64,000 nucleotides of DNA, taken from positions 62,001 through 126,000 of the forward strand of contig CAXXDX010000005.1 in assembly GCA_963677605.2 (NCBI GenBank). The letters run 5' to 3'. Positions 53,112-61,145 of the stretch are shown here, one piece after another (positions within the stretch are counted from its first letter, which is position 1; every line of letters starts with the position of its first letter). This DNA is from JAGLOK01 sp963677605. Its GTDB lineage: Bacteria > Bacillota > Clostridia > Christensenellales > UMGS416. The notes under the pieces were generated by a model. It worked only from the letters and a program-made list of their open reading frames with translations. It was not told the origin of the DNA and ran no database searches. The position numbers and the translations under genes are program-made.

Positions 53112-54326
53112 ATGGCTAAAGAAAAAATGGTACTTGCATATTCAGGCGGACTCGATACGTCTATTATAATACCTTGGCTCAAAGAAAATTACGGCGACTG
53201 CGAAGTTATCGCTGTGGCTGGTGACGTAGGACAGGGCGAAGAGCTTGATCATCTTCATGAAAAAGCAAAGAAGACCGGTGCAAGCAAATTATATATTGAA
53301 GACATAACAGAAGAATTTGTAAACGACTTCATTTTCCCCACACTTAAAGCAGGTGCAAAATATGAAGGCAAATACCTTATGGGTACTTCTTTTGCACGCC
53401 CGCCGATTGCAAAACGTTTGGTTGAAATCGCCGAAAAAGAAGGCGCGACTACCATTGTTCACGGCTGTACAGGCAAAGGAAACGATCAGGTTCGTTTTGA
53501 GCTTACAATTAAAGCACTCAATCCTCACCTTAAGGTTATCGCTCCTTGGAGAACATGGGAGATAAAAAGCCGTCAGGAAGAAATCGAGTACGCTGAAGCT
53601 CGCGGAATAGAGATTCCGGTTAAAAAAGGCGACTCTTATTCACGTGACCGCAATATATGGCACATAAGCCATGAAGGCGAGGACCTCGAGAATCCATGGA
53701 ACGCACCCAAAGACAGCTTATATAAAATCTGCACAAATCCTATGGATGCTCCTGACACTCCGGAAACTGTAGAGATAGAGTTTGAAAAAGGAATACCTGT
53801 TGCTGTTAACGGCGAAAAGATGGACGGCGTTAAAGTCGTTGAAACTCTTAACGAAATCGGCGCAAAGCATGGTGTCGGTATCATTGATATCGTTGAAAAC
53901 CGTCTTGTAGGAATGAAATCCCGCGGAGTTTATGAAACGCCGGGCGGATCCATACTCTATGAAGCACATGAGATATTGGAAACCATTACATTAGATAAGG
54001 AAACATCTCACTATAAAGCCATGATTGCTATTAAATTCTCTGAATTGGTGTATAATGGTCAGTGGTATACTCCCCTTCGCGAAAGCCTTTCAGCGTTTGT
54101 TGACAAAACTCAGGAGAATGTCACAGGCACAGTAAGGATTAAGCTTTACAAGGGAAATATAATAAACGCAGGTGTTAAATCACCTTACTCGCTGTATAAC
54201 GAAGACTTCGCGACATTCGATGAAGACGAAGTTTACGACCAGAATGACAGCGCTGGATTCATTACCCTCTTTGGACTTCCGATTACGGTACAGTCACTAA
54301 TGAAGGAGAATCTTAAGAACAAATAA
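53112..54326 (+). CDS. argG: Argininosuccinate synthase
   Basis: 404-aa enzyme joining citrulline and aspartate with ATP. N-terminal P-loop-like LAYSGGLDTSIIIPWLKE, substrate-binding HGCTGKGNDQVRFE, and the conserved SYSRDRNIWHISHEGEDLENPW. Full length for the family. GGAGGAATC precedes the ATG. First gene of argGH; a regulated promoter region lies upstream. Confidence 0.98.
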   Translation: MAKEKMVLAYSGGLDTSIIIPWLKENYGDCEVIAVAGDVGQGEELDHLHEKAKKTGASKLYIEDITEEFVNDFIFPTLKAGAKYEGKYLMGTSFARPPIAKRLVEIAEKEGATTIVHGCTGKGNDQVRFELTIKALNPHLKVIAPWRTWEIKSRQEEIEYAEARGIEIPVKKGDSYSRDRNIWHISHEGEDLENPWNAPKDSLYKICTNPMDAPDTPETVEIEFEKGIPVAVNGEKMDGVKVVETLNEIGAKHGVGIIDIVENRLVGMKSRGVYETPGGSILYEAHEILETITLDKETSHYKAMIAIKFSELVYNGQWYTPLRESLSAFVDKTQENVTGTVRIKLYKGNIINAGVKSPYSLYNEDFATFDEDEVYDQNDSAGFITLFGLPITVQSLMKENLKNK

Positions 54327-54338
54327 TTGGAGGACCAC

Positions 54339-55718
54339 ATGAGCGATAAAAAGCTATGGGGCGGCAGATTTTCAAAACAGACTAACAAAGCGGTAGACGA
54401 TTTCCATTCGTCTATCTCTTTTGATATGCGCATGTATGAGGAAGATATTCTTGGCTCTGTGGCGCACGTTAAGATGCTTTCAAAGCAAGACATCATATCA
54501 AAAGCTGACGGCGAAACGATTGTTTCGGGTTTGCTTGGCATACTTGACGATATAAAAGCAGGCAAAATCGAGTTTGACGTTTCCGCCGAAGACATTCACA
54601 TGAACATTGAACAGATACTTACCCAGCGCATCGGCGAAGCCGGAAAGCGTATGCATACGGGCAGAAGCCGTAACGATCAAGTCAGCCTTGACACGCATAT
54701 GTATGTAAAAAAAGCTTCTCTTGATGTCATCGGCAAAATCAAGGAACTGTGCGGCGTTCTGGTTAATATATCTGAGACACATCTCGACACCGTTATGCCA
54801 GGCTTTACGCACATGCAGAAGGCTCAGCCTATCACCCTCGCCTTTCATCTAATGGCATACTACGAGATGTTTAAGCGCGATATAGGGCGCTTTCACGACG
54901 CATATGAAGCGGCTGATGTAATGCCATTGGGCTCAGGTGCGCTCGCTTCCACTACCTTCCCTCTCGACCGTGAGTATGTAGCAGGCGAACTTGGTTTTTC
55001 CGGTATCACTCAAAACGCGATGGATACCGTTTCCGACCGCGACTATGTGCTGGACTTCATCTACGCTTCATCAGTTTGCCTAATGCATCTTTCGCGCTTC
55101 TGTGAGGAAGTAATCTGCTGGGCGTCAAACGAATACGGCTTCATAGAACTTGACGATGCATACTCAACCGGCTCGTCAATTATGCCTCAAAAGAAAAATC
55201 CCGATGTCGCAGAACTTATCCGCGGCAAATCAGGCCGTGTATACGGCGACTTGGTGGCGCTCCTTACAGCGATGAAAGGCTTACCGCTCGCTTATAATAA
55301 GGACATGCAGGAGGACAAAGAAGCGCTGTTTGACGCACACGACACAGTTGCCGCCTGCGTATCAATGTTTACTCCGATGATTGAGACCGCCGCATTCAAT
55401 AAAGAAAAGATGGCGATGTCGGCTAAGCTCGGCTACACTAACGCAACAGACGCGGCCGATTATTTGGTTGGCAAAGGCATGCCGTTCCGTGAAGCTCATG
55501 AGGTCATCGGAAAGCTTGTCGCGCTCTGCATTGAAAAAGGCATCACACTGGATGAGCTTTCGCTTGAGGAATACAAAGTACTTTCCGATAAATTCGACAG
55601 TGACATTTACGACGAAATAGACGTTTTAACCTGCGTTAAAAAGCGCAAAATAATTGGCGGATGCGCACCTGAAGCAGTTAACGAGCATATAAAAAAAGCC
55701 AAGGAATTCTTAGCCTAA
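54339..55718 (+). CDS. argH: Argininosuccinate lyase
   Basis: 459-aa fumarase-superfamily lyase giving arginine and fumarate. Signature GSSIMPQKKNPD (about residues 279-290), HTGRSRNDQVSLDTHMY and PGFTHMQKAQPI. The ATG at 54339 follows GGAGG (TTGGAGGACCAC). It starts 12 bp after argG. Codons look slightly more GC-rich than its neighbours. Confidence 0.98.
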   Translation: MSDKKLWGGRFSKQTNKAVDDFHSSISFDMRMYEEDILGSVAHVKMLSKQDIISKADGETIVSGLLGILDDIKAGKIEFDVSAEDIHMNIEQILTQRIGEAGKRMHTGRSRNDQVSLDTHMYVKKASLDVIGKIKELCGVLVNISETHLDTVMPGFTHMQKAQPITLAFHLMAYYEMFKRDIGRFHDAYEAADVMPLGSGALASTTFPLDREYVAGELGFSGITQNAMDTVSDRDYVLDFIYASSVCLMHLSRFCEEVICWASNEYGFIELDDAYSTGSSIMPQKKNPDVAELIRGKSGRVYGDLVALLTAMKGLPLAYNKDMQEDKEALFDAHDTVAACVSMFTPMIETAAFNKEKMAMSAKLGYTNATDAADYLVGKGMPFREAHEVIGKLVALCIEKGITLDELSLEEYKVLSDKFDSDIYDEIDVLTCVKKRKIIGGCAPEAVNEHIKKAKEFLA

Positions 55719-55750
55719 TCCGCGCTTTAAGCGCAAGTCAATTTATAGTG

Positions 55751-55776
55751 AAACCCGCATTACTGCGGGTTTTTTG
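55751..55776 (+). terminator. Terminator of argGH
   Basis: AACCCGC-attact-GCGGGTT followed by TTTTT on the plus strand, 34 bp after the argH stop. Confidence 0.9.
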
Positions 55777-55791
55777 TATATTACTTATTTA

Positions 55792-56145
55792 TTAATCTCT
55801 CCACTTATTAATCCCGCCAAAGTCATGCACATTCACATAACCCATGGATTTAAGTTGGCTTGCAGCCTGTGCGCTTCTAGAACCGCTTTGGCAATAGACG
55901 ATAACATCAGTGTCTTTAGATATCTTTTTGGTAATTCTTGAAAGACTGTCTAGCGGCAGGCTCTTTGCGCCTTTAATGTGTCCGCTTCCATATTCGCCTG
56001 ATGTTCTGACGTCAACAAGCACCGCACCGTTTGCCATAAGTTCTTTAGCTTTTTTAACACTAACTTGCCTAAGCATTTTAAAAAGTCTTAGTCCTAAAAA
56101 AAGTGCGATTGCTGCTCCGATTATTATGTATTGATTATTAGTCAT
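55792..56145 (-). CDS. Membrane-anchored rhodanese-like protein
   Basis: 117 aa. An N-terminal hydrophobic helix (about 7-20) leads into a single rhodanese domain with the active-site loop YCQSGSRSAQA (Cys about 83), followed by FGGINKWRD. Thiosulfate:cyanide sulfurtransferase-like; in vivo role unknown. Alone on the minus strand, convergent with argH. Confidence 0.88.
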   Translation of the reverse strand: MTNNQYIIIGAAIALFLGLRLFKMLRQVSVKKAKELMANGAVLVDVRTSGEYGSGHIKGAKSLPLDSLSRITKKISKDTDVIVYCQSGSRSAQAASQLKSMGYVNVHDFGGINKWRD

Positions 56146-56241
56146 TAATAAACTCCCTATCGTAAAGTTGTTTAAACTTTATCATATAGGGAGTATTAGT
56201 TCTGTGATAAAGTCACTTAATATTTGGTTATACCGCTTAGA

Positions 56242-57360
56242 TTATGGCGTAACCGACTGAACTAAAGAATCAAACTCTTCCTGTCCCATGTCCATTCCGG
56301 CATTAACGGTTATTTCTCCCGAAACAATCTTGGCCATTATGTCATCTATCTGTATTCTAATATCATCAGGAATCATTTCATAATAAGAGTTCATTGCAAT
56401 CGCTACACCGTTTTGTGCAAGTCCTAAAGATGGATTTTCGCTTCCATAGTTCAATGTGCCGTTTATGTGTTCCTCCAGCACCCAGAAAGCTGCACCTTCG
56501 TTATCTCGTATTACCGAAGTCAATATATGTTCTGCCGTGTCAGGACTTTCTCCTTCAAGCTGCAGCGCCTGATCGATATCAACGCCTATAGCATACCCAC
56601 CTGAATTTACCGCCTCATTTAATACGCCATAGCCAGTTCCGCCGGCAGCCTGAAAGATTACATCCGCTCCGTTTGCATACTGTTCGGCAGCTAAACCTGC
56701 TCCTTTTTCCTGATTACCGAAATCATCTGCGTAAGACACCAATACTTTTATATTCTCATTAACATACTTTGCGCCTTCAATGTATCCTGCAAGATAGTTA
56801 AAGTTAATAACAGGAAAACTCATGCCTCCTACAAATCCTATTACATCCTCATCATTTGCAAATTCCATATCAGAAGATGTTACAAGAGCCGCAAGAGCAC
56901 CTGCAAGAAAGCTCGCTTCACCAAGAGAATATTTTACTTTAAACACATTAGGAGGAATGTGTTCTCCAAACTCCTGAAATATTATCATTTTTTTATCTGG
57001 ATGAGCTTCAGCGCTGGCATATATAGTCTCTGATCCAATGTTTGAAAATGTAAGAACTGCGTCCCATTCTTCTTGTAGCGCAGTATCCAGATACCCTCCC
57101 CAAGCTTCCATGTCATCGCCCATCTCGATAAACTGAATTACCGCTCCATATTTGTCTTCTATTTTCTTCATTCCGTTATACACACTTTTATTCAGCGGAT
57201 CGTCAATACTTCCCGGAACAAGGTATATAAACTTATACTCCTTTGTTAATGCTTCTGATTCCTCTTTTTCATTATTTGATTCCTGAGCAGAATTTCCGCA
57301 CGCTGTAAAAACAAAGATTATAGCTGCTATTGCTATAAAAAGAAACTTCCCTTTCTTCAT
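56242..57360 (-). CDS. BMP family ABC-transporter substrate-binding lipoprotein
   Basis: About 372-aa lipoprotein. Signal peptide with the lipobox FTAC (Cys about 21), then an acidic spacer. The BMP/PnrA-like binding fold shows VGGMSFPVINFNYLAGYIEGAKYVN and AAGGTGYGVLNEA-like segments; family members bind purine nucleosides. No ATPase or permease gene lies nearby, so it is an orphan here. The Shine-Dalgarno (AAAGAG) is weak. Confidence 0.88.
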   Translation of the reverse strand: MKKGKFLFIAIAAIIFVFTACGNSAQESNNEKEESEALTKEYKFIYLVPGSIDDPLNKSVYNGMKKIEDKYGAVIQFIEMGDDMEAWGGYLDTALQEEWDAVLTFSNIGSETIYASAEAHPDKKMIIFQEFGEHIPPNVFKVKYSLGEASFLAGALAALVTSSDMEFANDEDVIGFVGGMSFPVINFNYLAGYIEGAKYVNENIKVLVSYADDFGNQEKGAGLAAEQYANGADVIFQAAGGTGYGVLNEAVNSGGYAIGVDIDQALQLEGESPDTAEHILTSVIRDNEGAAFWVLEEHINGTLNYGSENPSLGLAQNGVAIAMNSYYEMIPDDIRIQIDDIMAKIVSGEITVNAGMDMGQEEFDSLVQSVTP

Positions 57361-57692
57361 GACTATCACTCTTTCTTTAGTTGAAAATGATGATTTGTAG
57401 ACTATGTTATTAATTAAAAAACAATGTGCATTATAATCAAAAATGTTTAAAAATCCGGAATCTGTTTTTGCTGTTTTTGTATAATAATATTATATTCTTT
57501 TTGATTATTTCTTGCAAATTTATTGATTATATTAGATTGAATATATTGACAATAAATTTCCAATAATGTTAAACTTATGACCAGTGAATAGTATTATACG
57601 TGGATGTAGCTCCATGAAAAGTTCTTTGCGAAACAAAAACTTTAAAATTATTTATCTCGCTGGGATAATTTGCACTATAACAGAGAAATCAT
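57361..57692. other. Intergenic region before tRNA-Gly
   Basis: 332 bp without a gene. Possible tRNA promoter elements are TTTAAA (57641-57646) with GATAAT 17 bp later. The segment 57600-57616 resembles the first 17 nt of the downstream tRNA-Gly at 14 positions and may be a tRNA remnant. The rest is AT-rich. Confidence 0.55.
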
Positions 57693-57766
57693 GCGGGTGT
57701 AGCTCAATGGCAGAGCTCTAGCTTCCCAAGCTAGCTACGAGGGTTCGATTCCCTTCACCCGCTCCA
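57693..57766 (+). tRNA. tRNA-Gly (anticodon CCC)
   Basis: 74-nt cloverleaf. Acceptor GCGGGTG / CACCCGC, D-arm GCTC/GAGC, anticodon stem CTAGC/GCTAG enclosing TTCCCAA with CCC at 57725-57727, T-arm GGTTCGATTCC, encoded TCCA at the 3' end. The 3' end pairs with an inverted copy in the following repeat array. Confidence 0.96.
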
Positions 57767-57773
57767 ATAAAAA

Positions 57774-57796
57774 GACCACCCAAGGTGGTTTTTTTA
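57774..57796 (+). terminator. Terminator of tRNA-Gly
   Basis: ACCACC-caa-GGTGGT followed by a T-run (57790-57795). It forms the tip of a longer hairpin with arms 57758-57773 and 57791-57806. Confidence 0.9.
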
Positions 57797-58220
57797 TTGG
57801 AGCGGGCTTGCCCAAAAGTTTTTCCAAAAACTCGTAGCGCGACAATAGTTTCGCAAGAAACTATGAGAGCGTCGGATTATCTGCCACCTAAGGTGGTTTT
57901 TTATTGAAGCGGGCTTGCCCAAGAGTTTGCCTTCAAACTCGCTGCGCGACAATAGCTTCGCAAGAAACTATGAAAGCGTCGGATTATCTGCCACCTAAGG
58001 TGGTTTTTTTATTGGAGCGGGCTTGCCCGAGAGTTTTCCCTAAAACTCGCAGCGCGACAATAGTTTCGCAAGAAACTATGAAAGCGTCGGATCATCTGCC
58101 TCCAAGATGGTTTTTTTATTGGAGCGGGCTTGCCCGAGAGTTTGCCTTCAAACTCGCTGCGCGACAATAGCCTCGCAAGAAACTATGAAAGCGTCGGATT
58201 ATCTGCCACCCAGATATTTT
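57797..58220 (+). repeat. Four-copy ~107-bp tandem repeat array after tRNA-Gly
   Basis: AGCGGGCTTGCCC starts at 57801, 57908, 58016 and 58123, giving periods of 107, 108 and 107 bp. Each unit holds a GAGTTT..AAACTC hairpin, a TAGTTTC-GCAA-GAAACTA hairpin with a GNRA tetraloop, and a CCACC..GGTGG terminator with a T-run; the last two units carry decayed terminators. Copies 1 and 3 share one variant, 2 and 4 another, as if a 215-bp dimer was duplicated. Frames read through it are not conserved between units, so it is not coding. Role unknown; possibly small RNA genes or processing/terminator repeats. Confidence 0.9.
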
Positions 58221-58255
58221 TTTAGACTTTCCTTACCATATAATAAAAATTTGCG

Positions 58256-58292
58256 TACAAAAAACAGAAGCTTTTTTAAGCTTCTGTTTTTA
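58256..58292. terminator. Bidirectional terminator
   Basis: Perfect 13-bp stem AAAACAGAAGCTT / AAGCTTCTGTTTT with a TTTT loop. On the minus strand it ends the small zinc-ribbon gene, 16 bp after its stop. Confidence 0.9.
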
Positions 58293-58307
58293 TATCTATA
58301 TTTTATA

Positions 58308-58466
58308 TTAATCCTTTTTCATTTTCTTTGGATTGCACAACATAGACTTGTCGTTTGCAACTCTTCCGCATTTTTCACATACATATTTAGCAGGAGTCAC
58401 AAGTTTCCTATATTTTTTAGTATTCTTAAGATGATACTCTTCTTTAACAAGTTTGCACATTTTCAT
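58308..58466 (-). CDS. Small zinc-ribbon-like protein, 52 aa
   Basis: Short gene that is easily missed: 52 codons starting MKMCKLVKEEYH, with TGGAG eight bases before the ATG. It contains YVCEKCGRVAND and MLCNPKK, giving a CxxC pair plus a third cysteine, and many lysines. Similar tiny lysine-rich CxxC proteins are common in Firmicutes as unnamed hypotheticals. It is followed by a good terminator. Function unknown; it may bind zinc and nucleic acid. Confidence 0.8.
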   Translation of the reverse strand: MKMCKLVKEEYHLKNTKKYRKLVTPAKYVCEKCGRVANDKSMLCNPKKMKKD

Positions 58467-58619
58467 AATAGCACTCCAGTCGCTTCTGTATTTAAAACTT
58501 CGTATTTTTACAATAATTTTTCTGTGAAAAATATATTGTTATATTACCACATTTTAGCAAAATTTTCAAGACTGGTATATTCTCTGAAAGTATTGTATAT
58601 AATATAAGGAGGTATATAA

Positions 58620-59075
58620 ATGGACAAATATCAGTCACATAATTTATTAAATCCAACATCACAAAACGACATAGCAGAAATATCAAAATGCAATGAAATA
58701 ACTCAAAAATACGGACTCATTTTAAGCCAGAACGACGCAAATGACTTAGCCGAAGGCAGAAAAAAAGCACTTAAAGATACAGATAGAGTAGAATTCAGCG
58801 GAGGTATTATAAAAAAAATGATACTTGCTTTCTGTGATTCGCCCTATCTCACTCAGGACAACTATCTTGAAACGATGTATGACCTACAGGAAGCATTTTA
58901 TTACTTTAAAAACGAATCATTTGATTCAATATCCGATGATGAAATCATCGAGCATATGAGAACATATTACGACGGTTATGCACAAGGCTCAACCGAATAT
59001 ATTATAGGCACTTCTCTTGAAGAGCTTTGCAGATTTGCACGGGAAGGAGGAAATCCATATGAACAAGATGACTGA
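58620..59075 (+). CDS. DUF6323-like protein
   Basis: 151 aa; AAGGAGG lies seven bases before the ATG. The sequence LTQDNYLETMYDLQEAFYYFKNES and DDEIIEHMRTYYDG, with GTSLEELCR near the end, matches what I recall of DUF6323 proteins, which sit beside DUF6179 genes in Clostridia. Mostly helical and acidic. Function unknown. Its end overlaps the start of the next gene by 17 bp, so they are translationally coupled. Confidence 0.75.
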   Translation: MDKYQSHNLLNPTSQNDIAEISKCNEITQKYGLILSQNDANDLAEGRKKALKDTDRVEFSGGIIKKMILAFCDSPYLTQDNYLETMYDLQEAFYYFKNESFDSISDDEIIEHMRTYYDGYAQGSTEYIIGTSLEELCRFAREGGNPYEQDD

Positions 59076-59948
59076 TACTTTCTTTTCGCCATCCCAAACT
59101 ATATCTGATGATATTATTCAGTCGAAGATATTTTTTTTCTTGAAAACAGAATTAAGCTTTATACTCAGGGCGATAGTTCCTCAGTTCCGAAAACTACTGC
59201 AGATGAACTTTTGAAATCTGTTTTATATGTTATAAATAATTATCTGCAGGAAAACAAATATAATTTTAGTATTTTAGCGGATATAAACTTAGATGATGTT
59301 TTTAATAATGGACAGAATATTATTAAAAGTAAAATTGCATCTGGCAAAGCTATTTTAAATGAAATAAAAAACAGTTCTCATCAGATTAAAAGCGAATCAT
59401 TCTGGTATACATACAGAGGATTGAATCATTTTTTCAAGAAATATAACCCCATGTTTTTCGCGCATCAAGTTCAATGCGATATAGACTATCCTTTAATGAT
59501 TGGAGCAGATGAAAGCCTTCTTGGGATAGACTATATAAATGAATATTTAAAAAGATTTCTTCTGAAAAAAAAGCTGATTAACCTTTTTGACATTGATTCA
59601 GCCGACAAACTGCTTACTGCTCATTATATAGATTATGAAAATCTTCCCGTAAATCTTTGTGAGCCTCTTTTAGTTAACGCCTGTGCCGAAGTCATCCTTT
59701 GCAAAGATTCAGTTGAGTTAAATATGAGTGAATCTGATGTTAAAGAGTTGTTAGGTATTCTTACCAACAAAACAACAAGCAAGCTTACGGATATAATGAT
59801 ATCAGCCGCAAAAGAATTATCAGAGTTTTTGCATATAAATGATTCTGATGAAGTATACTATATAAGCGCTGCTATGATTAATATCGTGCCAAGACTAAAA
59901 GAATCGCTGCTGTCACAGGATCTATCAACTATTTTCTATGCATTATAA
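59059..59948 (+). pseudogene. DUF6179-like protein, interrupted by a -1 frameshift
   Basis: The ATG at 59059 has GGAGG eight bases upstream. The frame reads MNKMTDTFFSPSQTISDDIIQSKIFFF, then would leave the protein at the T8 run 59131-59138, which forms the in-frame heptamer T TTT TTC. A -1 shift there continues as LENRIKLYTQGDSSSVPKTTADELLKSVLYVINNYL and on to the stop at 59948, a normal-looking helical protein of about 297 aa. Family assignment (DUF6179) is from the neighbour and TQGDSSSVP; moderate. A missing base or recoding is possible. Confidence 0.7.
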
Positions 59949-59968
59949 AACCGCCAGTTAAGGCGGCT
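59945..59968. terminator. Weak convergent terminator
   Basis: CCGCC-agttaa-GGCGG between convergent ends; the minus-strand side has GGCGGTTTT after the stem. Confidence 0.55.
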
Positions 59969-59974
59969 TAATTG

Positions 59975-61144
59975 CTAGAATCTATTGTTCATGTAAGTTG
60001 TTTTCTTGGCGAATACTTTTTCTATAAACTCTTTTGCTTCATCGGTGGTTGCTTCAACATTGCCTAACTCGATAAGTTCTTTACCACCGGCATACCCAAT
60101 AAGCATTCGGGAAAGCTCCGGCATGCTTATTGTCGCATCGAAAGTGTCACCTGCACTTCCCTTCTCAGCTTTTATGCTGCCCTGAGACAGATAAAGATGC
60201 CACACTCCGTCATTCCATGCGGCTGCAGAATCACTAACCTTTATAGACAGCGAATGCTCGCCTATGTTTGGATATTCGCCTAATTCAAAAGCTTTTTTAA
60301 CATCAACAATGCGGTTCATCATCAAAACCTGAAGCTCGCCTTTAACATTGTACATGTCGCCTACCATAAGTCTTATCGGAAAATCCAGAGGCGCGGCAAG
60401 CTTCACTTTTTTCTTCTGTGAGTTGTGTCTGTATATAAACCCAAATAAAGCTTTTAGGGCATTAGTATCTTTGTATACTATCTCGCGAATAAAAAGATGA
60501 TCGCTTTCGAGTTTGTATAAGACATATCCGCATACACTGTCGTCTTTTGAAACGCTTCCAAACAAAAACTTACCATGTTTAAGTATCTTCTCAAAAGTCC
60601 GCCAATATTCTTTAGTACGTACAACTATTCCGTTATATCTTTTTGCATATTCAGTCTGAACATCAGAGAACTCATCTATCGGTATGTCATAGTATTTTTT
60701 CACAGTATACTCGGATTCAAGATATGGCTCAAGAAGCGCAGTATCAAATTCAAACATATATCTGTCATATGCACTTTCCCACCCGAGTTTTCTGTAAAAC
60801 TCAAAATTAAAAGGACAAAGTGCAGAAAAAACTATTCCGTCATCATGCATTTGTTTAATCATATGTGTCAGCATTTTTTTGGACTTACCGCCGTATCTAG
60901 CGTCCACATCCATTACAACACAGCTAATGCCGCCCATTTTAGCAGTACCACCGCCATACGTTATATCAAAAGGATAAACGATGTATCCGCCCGTAAGCTT
61001 TCCATCTTCCTCGACTACAGTAGTTGCCTCCATATCAAATATCTTCTTATGAATCTCCAGGTCTTCATAAGGATCTCCGAAACAGTAGTTTGAAAGCCTT
61101 AAAAAATCCTCAATGTCTTTTTCCTGTGCCTTACGTATTATCAT
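59975..61144 (-). CDS. Eis-like GNAT acetyltransferase, paralogue 2
   Basis: About 389 aa (ATG at 61144). N-terminal GNAT domain with VVMDVDARYGGKSKKMLTHMIKQM (CoA-binding region), a middle second GNAT-like domain, and a C-terminal SCP2-type domain (about 285-389) ending with IELGNVEATTDEAKEFIEKVF. The three-domain layout matches the Eis/sterol-carrier acetyltransferase family (YitI/Eis). Substrate unknown. It starts one base after the upstream paralogue's stop and looks like a recent tandem duplicate. Confidence 0.86.
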   Translation of the reverse strand: MIIRKAQEKDIEDFLRLSNYCFGDPYEDLEIHKKIFDMEATTVVEEDGKLTGGYIVYPFDITYGGGTAKMGGISCVVMDVDARYGGKSKKMLTHMIKQMHDDGIVFSALCPFNFEFYRKLGWESAYDRYMFEFDTALLEPYLESEYTVKKYYDIPIDEFSDVQTEYAKRYNGIVVRTKEYWRTFEKILKHGKFLFGSVSKDDSVCGYVLYKLESDHLFIREIVYKDTNALKALFGFIYRHNSQKKKVKLAAPLDFPIRLMVGDMYNVKGELQVLMMNRIVDVKKAFELGEYPNIGEHSLSIKVSDSAAAWNDGVWHLYLSQGSIKAEKGSAGDTFDATISMPELSRMLIGYAGGKELIELGNVEATTDEAKEFIEKVFAKKTTYMNNRF

Positions 61145-61145
61145 A

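Noticed and set aside
57797..58220. CRISPR array
   Set aside because: Units are near-identical along their whole length with no unique spacers, the period is about 107 bp and no cas gene is near.
57904..58607. Open frames of 88 and 166 codons reading through the repeat array
   Set aside because: Unit lengths of 107-108 bp shift the frame between copies, the frames start inside hairpins and one runs antisense over the real zinc-ribbon gene. They are products of the repeats.
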